A stretch of 6,674 bases of DNA from Bacillota bacterium (GCA_017523605.1 JAFWVZ010000020.1:1-6674), one strand, 5' to 3'. Positions 1 to 6,588 are shown, counted from the stretch's first letter. Translations and numbers: made by a program. The notes: generated by a model from the sequence alone, not told the origin.

Positions 1-1
1 A

Positions 2-1705
2 AGAGCGGCCAGACACGGCAGGCTACTAGGAATAAAGGGCACCTTCCTTAAGGACCTCTGCGAAAAGTTTTTCGAGACTTCAGGCGATGCTTATCCGGAT
101 CTCATCGAAAGTTCTGCTTACATCAAGAAGATAATCGGCATAGAGGAAGAAAAATTCGCTGCTACCATCGACCAGGGACAGTCCATACTGGATCAGTACA
201 TCGCAGAAGCGAAAGCAGCCGGAAGCAACGTCATATCCGGTGATAAGTGCTTTAAGCTCTACGATACCTACGGATTCCCCGTGGAACTTACCAAAGAGAT
301 TGCTAAGGACGCAGGTCTGGACGCTGATGAGGAAGGCTTCGCAGTCTGCATGCAGGCTCAGAAGGACCTTGCGCGTTCCGCCAGAAAGCAGGATGAGTCC
401 GAGGGCTGGCTTGATGAATCTTCCATGTATCACAGCTTCGAAGCTACCGATTTCCTCGGTTATGAGTCTCTGGCAGCTGAAGTAAAGGTCGCCGGCATAG
501 TAAACGGTCTTAACAAACTTTCTGCGGCTTCCGAAGGAGACGAAGTCCGCATAGTTCTGAACGCTACACCGTTCTACGGAGAAGGCGGCGGCCAGACAGG
601 CGATACCGGACTTATCGAAGCCGACGGATTTACTGCTGTCATCACAAATACCACCAAGGTAAACGGAGTATTCGTACATCATGCTCAGATCACTTCCGGC
701 GAAGTAAACGTTGGAGACACAGCTTATGCATGCGTGGACGTAAAGAGACGCAACGCGATAGCAAGGAACCACACCGCAACACATCTTCTCCAGAAAGCTC
801 TGCAGATAGTTCTGGGCGACCACGTCGAGCAGGCCGGTTCTCTTGTTACCGAAGAAGGCCTCAGGTTCGACTTCACACATTTCGAGGCCATATCCGCAGA
901 GGATCTTGCCCGTGTCGAAGACATCGTAAACTCCGAGATACTCAGTTTCAAGAACGTGGATACCCGCGTAATGCCAATAGAAGAAGCCAAGAAACTCGGA
1001 GCAATGATGCTCTTCGGCGAAAAATACGGCGAAAACGTAAGAGTAGTTGAAGTTCCTGACTTCTCGCTGGAGTTCTGCGGCGGTACGCACGTTGCGAACA
1101 TAGGTCAGATCGGTGCTTTCAAGATAGTTTCCGAATCCGGCATTGCCGCCGGAGTGCGCAGGATAGAGGCAGTTACAGGTCTTAAGATCGAGATGCTCCT
1201 TAAGGACGAGGAAAAGACCGTTAAGGACATCGTGGATATCTTCAAAACTACACCGGATAACGTTGTTAAGAAAGCTCAGTCTCTTGCCGAAGAAAACAAG
1301 GCTCTTAAGAAAGAACTTGAAGAACTCAAGAAAGCCGGAATGGCGTCTCAGGCCGGAGATCTTATTAAGAACGCTAAGGTAATAAGCGGCGCAAGACTTA
1401 TAACCAAGGCTTTCGAAGGAGCAACAATAGACGATCTTCGTACTCTCTCCGATTCCATAAAAGCTGCGGAGAAGAACGTCGTAATGGTATTCGCGGGCGT
1501 TGGAGAGGACAAAGCCACTCTAATGGTATCTGTTACAGAAGATCTTCTGGACAAGGGATATCACGCAGGCAACATGATAAAGCAGATAGCCAAGGCTGCC
1601 GGAGGCGGCGGAGGCGGAAAGGCCGACATGGCCCAGGCAGGAGCTAAGGATATTTCCAGGCTTCCCGATGCATTTGCTCTTGCCGAAAAGCTTATGGAGC
1701 GTTAA
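2..1705 (+). CDS. alaS: Alanyl-tRNA synthetase, 3' part (5' end outside the window)
   Basis: Class II alanyl-tRNA synthetase, a cytoplasmic enzyme that charges tRNA-Ala and hydrolyses mischarged Ser/Gly-tRNA-Ala. The frame is open from base 2 and begins with the family motif RAARHGRLLG, which lies near residue 310 of the usual 870-880 residue protein. About 310 residues, holding the aminoacylation core, are therefore missing upstream; 567 codons remain. Visible in order: the tRNA-recognition helical region; the editing domain, with GEGGGQTGDTG near 578-610 and the zinc/editing ligands HTATH (His codons 770-772 and 782-784) and CGGTH (Cys 1076-1078, His 1088-1090); a lysine/glutamate-rich coiled coil (about 1260-1340); and the C-Ala domain with its glycine-rich run (1601-1618) and KADMAQAGAKD. 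The frame is continuous to TAA at 1703-1705, with no sign of damage. An internal GTG at 281 is in frame but is not the true start. It probably leads the operon that continues into ireB. Confidence 0.98.
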   Translation, partial: RAARHGRLLGIKGTFLKDLCEKFFETSGDAYPDLIESSAYIKKIIGIEEEKFAATIDQGQSILDQYIAEAKAAGSNVISGDKCFKLYDTYGFPVELTKEIAKDAGLDADEEGFAVCMQAQKDLARSARKQDESEGWLDESSMYHSFEATDFLGYESLAAEVKVAGIVNGLNKLSAASEGDEVRIVLNATPFYGEGGGQTGDTGLIEADGFTAVITNTTKVNGVFVHHAQITSGEVNVGDTAYACVDVKRRNAIARNHTATHLLQKALQIVLGDHVEQAGSLVTEEGLRFDFTHFEAISAEDLARVEDIVNSEILSFKNVDTRVMPIEEAKKLGAMMLFGEKYGENVRVVEVPDFSLEFCGGTHVANIGQIGAFKIVSESGIAAGVRRIEAVTGLKIEMLLKDEEKTVKDIVDIFKTTPDNVVKKAQSLAEENKALKKELEELKKAGMASQAGDLIKNAKVISGARLITKAFEGATIDDLRTLSDSIKAAEKNVVMVFAGVGEDKATLMVSVTEDLLDKGYHAGNMIKQIAKAAGGGGGGKADMAQAGAKDISRLPDAFALAEKLMER

Positions 1706-1716
1706 AATATAAACAT

Positions 1717-1722
1717 AGGAGG
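1717..1722 (+). promoter_or_regulatory. Strong Shine-Dalgarno of ireB
   Basis: AGGAGG lies 7 nt before the ATG at 1730, an ideal sequence and spacing. It fixes the ireB start and is the only strong ribosome binding site in the window. The 24-nt alaS-ireB gap shows no room for a terminator or a full promoter. Confidence 0.9.
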
Positions 1723-1729
1723 TATCAAA

Positions 1730-1978
1730 ATGGACAGGAATACCATACTTTTCAATAACTCGGAGAAGAAGAAAGAACAGACCACGCAGGAGATCCTCAG
1801 CAAGGTCTATCAGGCTTTGGACGAAAAAGGCTACAATGCCATAGATCAGATGGTCGGCTACATTCTTTCCGGCGATCCTTCTTATATCACCGGGCACAAC
1901 AATGCCAGGAACCTCATCCGCAAGATCGAGCGCGACGAGCTCGTAGAAGAGCTTCTCAGAAAGTTCCTCAACAAATAA
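1730..1978 (+). CDS. ireB: IreB/ReoM family regulatory phosphoprotein (UPF0297)
   Basis: Small cytoplasmic regulator of 82 residues, the usual family length. The core motif GYNAIDQMVGYILSGDP (34-50), then YITGHNNARNLIRK and ERDELVEELLR, is diagnostic for UPF0297. In Enterococcus faecalis IreB is a substrate of the PASTA kinase IreK and lowers cephalosporin resistance. In Listeria the homologue ReoM is phosphorylated on Thr7 by PrkA and controls ClpCP-dependent degradation of MurA. Here Thr5, followed by ILFNN, aligns with ReoM Thr7 (TMFYN), so it is the likely phosphosite; this is inference by alignment from memory. The E. faecalis protein has two N-terminal threonines, whereas only one is present here before residue 18. 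It sits between alaS and ruvX as in most Bacillota, and its TAA overlaps the ruvX ATG by one base. Confidence 0.96.
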   Translation: MDRNTILFNNSEKKKEQTTQEILSKVYQALDEKGYNAIDQMVGYILSGDPSYITGHNNARNLIRKIERDELVEELLRKFLNK

Positions 1979-2409
1979 TGCGCTGGATAGGATTGGATAT
2001 AGGAGATAAAACAATAGGGGTGGCTGTAAGCGACCCCTTGTTTATATCTGCGCAAGGTGTAACTACCATAGAAAGGGTGGGGATCAAGAAAGACACCACC
2101 AAAGTGATGGAGTACATCAAGGAATACGAAGCCGATACAGTCGTATGCGGTCTGCCGCTCATGCTGGACGGCTCCGACAGTCCTCAGACCGAAAAAGTCC
2201 GCGAATTCGTGGAAAGGCTTAAGAACAAGACCCAGAGCAACGGGCTTAAACTCAACTACGTTTTCCAGGATGAAAGATTTACGACCAAGATCGCGGAAAA
2301 TGTCCTTATAGAAGCAAACATGCGCAGGGAAAAACGCAAGACAATAATAGACCGTCAGGCTGCAGTGATCATTCTTCAGAGCTATATGGATGCACAGCGC
2401 AGGAACTGA
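1978..2409 (+). CDS. ruvX: RuvX/YqgF family Holliday-junction resolvase-like nuclease
   Basis: Member of the YqgF family with an RNase H-like fold, 143 residues (normal length), cytoplasmic. The family is described as a putative pre-16S rRNA nuclease in Escherichia coli and as a Holliday-junction resolvase in some bacteria. Motifs seen: WIGLDIGDKTIGVAVSD (3-19) with the first catalytic Asp7; VCGLPLMLDGSDSPQ (56-70); QDERFTT (97-103) with Glu99; and IDRQAAVIILQSYMD (124-138) with Asp125. The three acidic residues expected of an active enzyme are all present. The ATG shares its A with the ireB TAA, and no Shine-Dalgarno precedes it, so translation is probably coupled to ireB. The last 20 nt overlap the next gene. 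Confidence 0.96.
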   Translation: MRWIGLDIGDKTIGVAVSDPLFISAQGVTTIERVGIKKDTTKVMEYIKEYEADTVVCGLPLMLDGSDSPQTEKVREFVERLKNKTQSNGLKLNYVFQDERFTTKIAENVLIEANMRREKRKTIIDRQAAVIILQSYMDAQRRN

Positions 2410-2959
2410 CAAGAAAAAGACCTTCAGGAACAGGCTCATATTTGTAATTCTGGCGCTGATAGTTTTATTGGCGTTAGTTTTATTTAAGAAGCTTTACCTG
2501 GATCGTCCCGGAAGGATCATCAAAGGTGACATAGAGCTCGACGGCCCGTACAAGGTACAGAAAGTCGTGGACGGAGATACTTTCTACATAAAGAAAGACG
2601 GTAAGGATATTAAGGTCAGGCTTATAGGGGTGGATGCTCCTGAATCCGTTGCTCCGTCTGCTTCCGGGAAGGAAAATACAAAAGAAGGCGAAAAGGCCGC
2701 TGCTTTTCTTAAAGAACTGATCGACGGAAAGAACATTTATCTTGAATACGATCTGGATAACTACGACCAGTACGGCCGGCTTCTTGCATATGTATACAAA
2801 AGCGACCAAGAGACCATGGTGCAGCGAGTTCTGTTGTCAGAAGGATATGCCATGGTAGTAACTTACCAGCCGAACGTTAAATACGCGGACGAATTCGTTG
2901 AACTTCAGCGCAAGGCGCGTTCCGCGGACAAAGGTTTCTGGGGCACCGGATATTACTGA
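2390..2959 (+). CDS. Membrane-anchored staphylococcal-nuclease (thermonuclease) family protein
   Basis: Predicted Ca2+-dependent nuclease of the SNase fold, 189 residues. A lysine/arginine-rich start (residues 8-15) is followed by a hydrophobic helix (16-32), without a lipobox or clear signal peptidase site. This suggests an anchor with the enzyme outside the cell. SNase domain about 54-189: DGDTF (61-65), VRLIGVDAPES (76-86), DQYGRLLAY (126-134), GFWG (182-185). Matching Staphylococcus aureus nuclease numbering, Asp21, Arg35, Asp40, Glu43 and Arg87 correspond to Asp63, Arg77, Asp82, Glu85 and Arg130, so the full catalytic set is kept. The ATG at 2390 lies inside ruvX; only eight sense codons precede it after an in-frame TGA (2366-2368), and no better start lies before the helix. 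Likely roles are DNA scavenging or degradation of extracellular DNA. It occupies the place where DUF1292/UPF0473 often follows ruvX. Confidence 0.93.
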   Translation: MHSAGTDKKKTFRNRLIFVILALIVLLALVLFKKLYLDRPGRIIKGDIELDGPYKVQKVVDGDTFYIKKDGKDIKVRLIGVDAPESVAPSASGKENTKEGEKAAAFLKELIDGKNIYLEYDLDNYDQYGRLLAYVYKSDQETMVQRVLLSEGYAMVVTYQPNVKYADEFVELQRKARSADKGFWGTGYY

Positions 2960-2974
2960 TCCAAGCCGAATAAG

Positions 2975-4033
2975 ATGAAAAAACACGCCATAATCCCAAT
3001 ATTCATACCGCATAAAGGATGCCCGCACACATGCGTTTTCTGCAACCAGAACGCCATAACATCAAGGACGGCGGATGTAACGCCGGACGACGTTCGGCGC
3101 ATCGCTGACGAATGGCTGTCTACGCTGGAAGGCAGAGGACTGGATGAAATTGAACTGTCATTCTTCGGAGGTAGTTTTACAGGAATACCTCTGGAACAGC
3201 AAAGTTCTTTTCTTGCTGTCGCTAAGGAATATAAAGAGGCCGGTAGGATAGACAAGATCCATCTTTCCACCAGACCGGATTATATCGATAAAGAGATACT
3301 GGATAATCTTAAAGCCTACGGTACGGATGTGATAGAGCTCGGGGTGCAGTCATTCGATCCGGATGTACTGAGGCTTTCAGAAAGGGGACACAGCGCAGAA
3401 GAAGTATACAGAGCCTGCGATCTGATAAAGTCTTACGGCTGCTTTACTTTGGGAATACAGCTGATGATCGGTCTGCCCGGAGATACCCACGATAAATGCA
3501 TGGAATCCGTGTGCAGGACGATAGATATAGATCCTCAGATCGCAAGGCTTTATCCGACAGTCATAATCAGCGGCACAAAGCTCTGTAAAATGTATGAAGA
3601 AGGATCATACGAGCCTTTCTCGCTGGAAGAAATGCTCCGTACGACCACTGACATGTACAGGAAACTTACTGACGCAGGGATCAATGTGATACGCGTAGGT
3701 CTTAAGGCCAGCGCGCTGATAAACGATTCCGAAGACAGCAGGGTAGTGGGGGATACTTATCATCCGGCTTTCAGACAGCTTGTCGAAGGGCGCATCATCA
3801 GAGATAAAGCGGATGAACTGCTTGCCAAGTATCTGAAAGATCACTCCGGCGACGATCAGATTCTTATTGCTGCCGGGCCCGGAACGTTTTCATCCTTAAT
3901 AGGTCACAAGGCAGTAAACAAACAGTTTTTCGCCGAAAAATACCCGCAGTTTCGCCTCATCTACAGGGAAGATCCTGCTATAAATGACACTAGCATATAC
4001 ATTTCGGCCTTTACTGATCCATACAACGATTAG
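2975..4033 (+). CDS. Elp3-like radical SAM protein without acetyltransferase domain
   Basis: 352-residue cytoplasmic 4Fe-4S radical S-adenosylmethionine enzyme. The cluster motif CPHTCVFC (Cys16, Cys20, Cys23; CX3CX2C) follows IPIFIPHKG. Further radical SAM landmarks are FFGGSFTG (63-70), STRPDYI (98-104), ELGVQSFD (121-128) and IGLPGD (165-170). RLYPTVIISGTKL (191-203) and VIRVGLKAS (238-246) are the signatures shared with Elp3, the tRNA wobble-uridine modifying enzyme. Full Elp3 carries a C-terminal GNAT acetyltransferase domain; here the remaining ~110 residues look like the short C-terminal domain of stand-alone clostridial homologues. These are often annotated as 'elongator complex protein 3' or coproporphyrinogen-oxidase-like. 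The substrate is unknown, with tRNA or another RNA the best guess. It starts 15 nt after the nuclease stop with no clear ribosome binding site; TAG (4031-4033) abuts the next ATG. Confidence 0.93.
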   Translation: MKKHAIIPIFIPHKGCPHTCVFCNQNAITSRTADVTPDDVRRIADEWLSTLEGRGLDEIELSFFGGSFTGIPLEQQSSFLAVAKEYKEAGRIDKIHLSTRPDYIDKEILDNLKAYGTDVIELGVQSFDPDVLRLSERGHSAEEVYRACDLIKSYGCFTLGIQLMIGLPGDTHDKCMESVCRTIDIDPQIARLYPTVIISGTKLCKMYEEGSYEPFSLEEMLRTTTDMYRKLTDAGINVIRVGLKASALINDSEDSRVVGDTYHPAFRQLVEGRIIRDKADELLAKYLKDHSGDDQILIAAGPGTFSSLIGHKAVNKQFFAEKYPQFRLIYREDPAINDTSIYISAFTDPYND

Positions 4034-5506
4034 ATGAACAGATTCCTCAGTAAAAAACTATTCATTATTCTTCCGATAGTCCTTGCGGTGATCTGCGCAT
4101 TCGTCATTTATGCATGCCGCGGAACCATAAAGATATCTTTTGACGTATATAATCAGTCGCAGGATCCTGCGGATTATATCGTCTATTCTGAGAACGGCTG
4201 CCTTAACATAGACGATCATTACATCAAAGATAAAGTAATGCATGTAACAGCCAGCTATGTTTCGCCGGGATACGATTTCATTACAACCGTATCATCCGAC
4301 GGCATCACCCATCTTAACAGGGTGATCGTACATAAGTCGGGCATCATAACGGAAACATATTATCTGGGAAACTGCAGAGGCGGCTGGATCATTCCGGTAT
4401 GCGTTTCCATCTACCTTGTTCTCGCTTTCATCAGCCTTGTCAGGAAATACAGGCATGATACTGCCGAAGATCTTTACCAGTATAAGAACATCACAACTTT
4501 CGGCCTGATAGTATTCATCGGTTTTCTGATCATCCTTCAGATCTTCCGTTTGTTCAATTATTCCGGACTGTATTCCTACATGTTCTCGCTGCTGGGCGCT
4601 TCCAGGAGCCTTTCTATCATCAGTTTTCCGATTGCGTTCATCCTTGCGGTACTTATAATAGCGAGCAACATCAATCTGATGAGAAAAGAGGGACGCAACA
4701 TAAGGAACATGCTTGGGATCATCCTCTCCGTACTTTTCTGCTTTATGCTTGTCTTCCCAAGTCTTTTCAGCGATTTCATCTATAACCACACCAGCGCTGA
4801 AGTGCACAGGGAGACCGGTATAGGCCGCCACATGGTCATGTTCGTTGAAGACGGGATAGCTTCCGTAGTCAGTTACATCGAATGCATCCTGATAGGAACG
4901 ATAGTCGTAGCGCTGCGCGCCGCAAAACATGTCCCGCCTTTCGACAGGGATTACATCATGATCCTCGGATGCATGATAAACAAGGACGGTACGCTTACGA
5001 AACTTCTGCAGGGCAGGGCCGACAGGGCGCTTGAATTTGCAAGAATGCAGAAAGAAGCTTCCGGCAAGGACATCGTTTTCGTTCCGTCCGGAGGACAAGG
5101 GTCCGACGAAGTGATATCAGAAGCTGAAGCCATAAAGAATTATCTGATTTCGTCAGGTGTTCCTGAAGATAAGATACTTGTTGAGAACAAGTCCGCTAAT
5201 ACTTTCGAGAATCTTAAATTCTCCAACGCTCTGATCAGACGCACAGATAATGATCCGGAACCCAAACTCGCGTTTTCGACGACGAATTATCATGTGTTCC
5301 GCTCCGGGATGTACGCGTCCAAGCAGGGGATAAAGGCAGAAGGAATAGGAAGCAGAACAAAGCGTTACTTCTGGGTAAACGCCTTCATAAGAGAGTTCGT
5401 AGCGACCCTCAGCTCCGAAAGGAAAATACATGTAAAGATCTGTCTGGGCCTGCTTCTGATCGTGCTGGTAATGGTTTTAGTAATGTATTTTTCCGTACAG
5501 GTATGA
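4034..5506 (+). CDS. Multi-pass membrane protein with YdcF/DUF218 domain
   Basis: 490 residues. Hydrophobic segments lie at about 9-28, 117-136, 155-174, 192-212, 225-245, 272-294 and 468-487. Residues 29-116 form a soluble loop. The DUF218 (YdcF/SanA/ElyC) domain spans about 306-455, with DYIMILGCMINKDGTLT, LLQGRADRALEFA, PSGGQGSDEVISEAEAI, SANTFENLKFS and STTNYHVFRSGMYA, a good match in order and spacing. Positive residues (6-8, 137-141, 217-225, 295-298, 462-468) fit a model with a cytoplasmic N-terminus, residues 29-116 outside, and the DUF218 domain inside before a final helix; this is inference. DUF218 proteins are tied to envelope processes (SanA: vancomycin sensitivity; ElyC: envelope integrity) and YdcF binds S-adenosylmethionine; the reaction is unresolved. 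The ATG directly follows the radical SAM stop, no Shine-Dalgarno is visible, and its TGA overlaps the next ATG (ATGA). Confidence 0.9.
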   Translation: MNRFLSKKLFIILPIVLAVICAFVIYACRGTIKISFDVYNQSQDPADYIVYSENGCLNIDDHYIKDKVMHVTASYVSPGYDFITTVSSDGITHLNRVIVHKSGIITETYYLGNCRGGWIIPVCVSIYLVLAFISLVRKYRHDTAEDLYQYKNITTFGLIVFIGFLIILQIFRLFNYSGLYSYMFSLLGASRSLSIISFPIAFILAVLIIASNINLMRKEGRNIRNMLGIILSVLFCFMLVFPSLFSDFIYNHTSAEVHRETGIGRHMVMFVEDGIASVVSYIECILIGTIVVALRAAKHVPPFDRDYIMILGCMINKDGTLTKLLQGRADRALEFARMQKEASGKDIVFVPSGGQGSDEVISEAEAIKNYLISSGVPEDKILVENKSANTFENLKFSNALIRRTDNDPEPKLAFSTTNYHVFRSGMYASKQGIKAEGIGSRTKRYFWVNAFIREFVATLSSERKIHVKICLGLLLIVLVMVLVMYFSVQV

Positions 5507-6168
5507 GCAGGATAAACATTTCTTACATTGCTTATAAGGAATTGACAGATGTTCTTGCCGAATCAGGGCATCAGATATGCTTTACAGGCCAAAAACAAGC
5601 CGTCTCAGAGCCGATAAGCTGCCACCCGGACATTTACATGTGCAAGCTCGGAACCGACCCGGAATCGCCTGTTTTTATGGGCGACGCCGATCTGCTTGGG
5701 CCCGAGTATCCGTCCGACGTTCTTTATAATGCGGTCGTTACAGAAAAGTACATGATATGCAATACTGCGACGGTCAGTCCGGACCTTATGCAGGCAGCTA
5801 AGGACCTGTATCCGGACTTAAAAGTGATACATGTTGCCCAGGGATACACAAAATGCAACTTAGTAGTCGTGGATGACAGCCATTTCATTACGGAGGACGA
5901 AGGCATTTACAAGGCTTTATGTGCTTCGGACGGACCGGAATGCCTGCTTATTTCTGCCGGACATGTGGAACTTCCGGGCTTTAAAAGGGGATTCATTGGT
6001 GGAGCGAGCGGAAGAATAGGGGATGAGATCTGGTTCAACGGTGACTTAAGCGCACATCCCGACGCAGAGAATATCGTGAATTTCATTTGCGGCTGCGGCC
6101 TGACCGCGTGCTGGATAACGGATAAGCCCCTTGTCGATATTGGATCCATCATTGAAGAAACGATATGA
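5503..6168 (+). CDS. DUF6873-like protein (probable GME fold), function unknown
   Basis: 221 residues, soluble, no signal peptide. I recognise the layout of a clostridial family that I recall as DUF6873 (guanidine-modifying-enzyme-like fold): CHPD (40-43), an LGPEYPSDVLYNA segment (65-77), AQGYTKCNLVVVDD (112-125), ISAGHVELPGFKRGFIGGASG (150-170), FNGDL (178-182) and HPDAENIV (185-192). The GME superfamily includes arginine deiminase and amidinotransferases, which use Cys, His and acidic residues. The best-conserved candidates here are His41, Asp43, Cys118 and His154, but I cannot assign a catalytic triad, and the protein may be non-enzymatic. It is unusually rich in cysteine (10 in 221), including CGC (196-198). 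It is coupled by an ATGA overlap to the YdcF gene before it and by a second ATGA overlap to the MGMT-like gene after it. The family name rests on memory; the gene itself is secure. Confidence 0.8.
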   Translation: MSRINISYIAYKELTDVLAESGHQICFTGQKQAVSEPISCHPDIYMCKLGTDPESPVFMGDADLLGPEYPSDVLYNAVVTEKYMICNTATVSPDLMQAAKDLYPDLKVIHVAQGYTKCNLVVVDDSHFITEDEGIYKALCASDGPECLLISAGHVELPGFKRGFIGGASGRIGDEIWFNGDLSAHPDAENIVNFICGCGLTACWITDKPLVDIGSIIEETI

Positions 6169-6503
6169 CTGAATTCGAAAGAAACGTTTACGAAGCAGTA
6201 AAACTGATCCCGGAAGGGAGAGTTGCAACTTACGGACAGGTAGCGGAACTGGCAGGATATCCGCGGGCAGCAAGAGCTGTGGGCAATGCACTGCATAGAA
6301 ATCCCGATGAAACAAATGTTCACTGTCACAGAGTGGTGAACGCGAACGGACAGCTGGCTAAAAGCTTCGGGTTCGGCGGTCCGGACGAACAACGCCGCAG
6401 ACTGATCGCTGACGGAGTCTACGTAGTAAACTACAGAGTGGACCTGGAAGAGTACGGAATAGATCTGAACGAACTGAAGCACGGAACGTCCGGGAGGCCT
6501 TAA
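6165..6503 (+). CDS. MGMT/alkyltransferase-like DNA-binding protein with HCHR active site
   Basis: 112 residues, only the C-terminal DNA-binding/alkyl-acceptor domain of O6-alkylguanine-DNA alkyltransferases, without the N-terminal domain of Ada or Ogt. It likely binds O6-alkylated guanine in DNA. Seen: FERNVYEAVKLIPEGRVATYGQVA (4-27), PRAARAVGNALHRNP (33-47) with the recognition helix, HCHRVVNANG (53-62), and FGFGGPDEQRRRL (68-80). Counting against human AGT, Tyr114, Arg128 (base-flipping finger), Asn137, Cys145 and His146 correspond to Tyr23, Arg37, Asn46, Cys54 and His55. The cysteine is present, unlike Trp-type ATL proteins, but the nearly invariant proline of PCHR is His53, and the distal Glu172 position appears to be Asp83. 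Whether it transfers alkyl groups or only flags lesions is open. The tail beyond about 95 is not conserved. It begins in an ATGA overlap and ends the gene cluster. Confidence 0.92.
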   Translation: MTEFERNVYEAVKLIPEGRVATYGQVAELAGYPRAARAVGNALHRNPDETNVHCHRVVNANGQLAKSFGFGGPDEQRRRLIADGVYVVNYRVDLEEYGIDLNELKHGTSGRP

Positions 6504-6520
6504 ATAGCAATTTACAGTAT

Positions 6521-6546
6521 CAAATGCCTGAACAGGGCAGTGTTTT
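6521..6546 (+). terminator. Weak terminator-like hairpin
   Basis: TGCCT (6525-6529) can pair with GGGCA (6535-6539), ending in one G-U pair, around a 5-nt loop. AAA precedes it, and GTGTTTT, a short T run, follows. It lies 21 nt past the last stop codon, where an intrinsic terminator is expected. The stem is only 5 bp and the T run is four bases, so this is a weak candidate. Confidence 0.3.
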
Positions 6547-6560
6547 AAGATACAGATAAC

Positions 6561-6588
6561 TATTCCTAAAATATCAATTTTGGGAATA
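6561..6588. repeat. 12-bp inverted repeat with 4-nt loop
   Basis: TATTCCTAAAAT (6561-6572) pairs with ATTTTGGGAATA (6577-6588) around ATCA; all 12 positions pair, one as G-U. It follows the operon end by 57 nt. As RNA it could be a transcript-end hairpin, though no T run follows on either strand. As DNA it resembles an operator for a gene beyond the window. I cannot decide between these. Confidence 0.65.

Noticed and set aside
80..1090. Long reverse-strand open frame of 336 codons
   Set aside because: It lies wholly inside the clear alaS frame. Its translation is rich in Cys, Phe and Tyr with no recognisable domain, as expected of an antisense shadow.
1601..1618. Glycine codon run in alaS as a possible slippage site or repeat expansion
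   Set aside because: A glycine-rich stretch before KADMAQAG is a normal part of the AlaRS C-Ala domain, and the frame continues correctly to the stop.
281..1705. Separate short alaS-like gene starting at GTG 281
   Set aside because: The same frame is open back to base 2 and encodes typical AlaRS sequence there, so this is one gene cut by the window edge.
4292..5098. Reverse-strand open frame of 268 codons opposite the YdcF gene
   Set aside because: The forward frame has membrane helices and DUF218 motifs; the reverse product has no motif and a composition typical of antisense translation.
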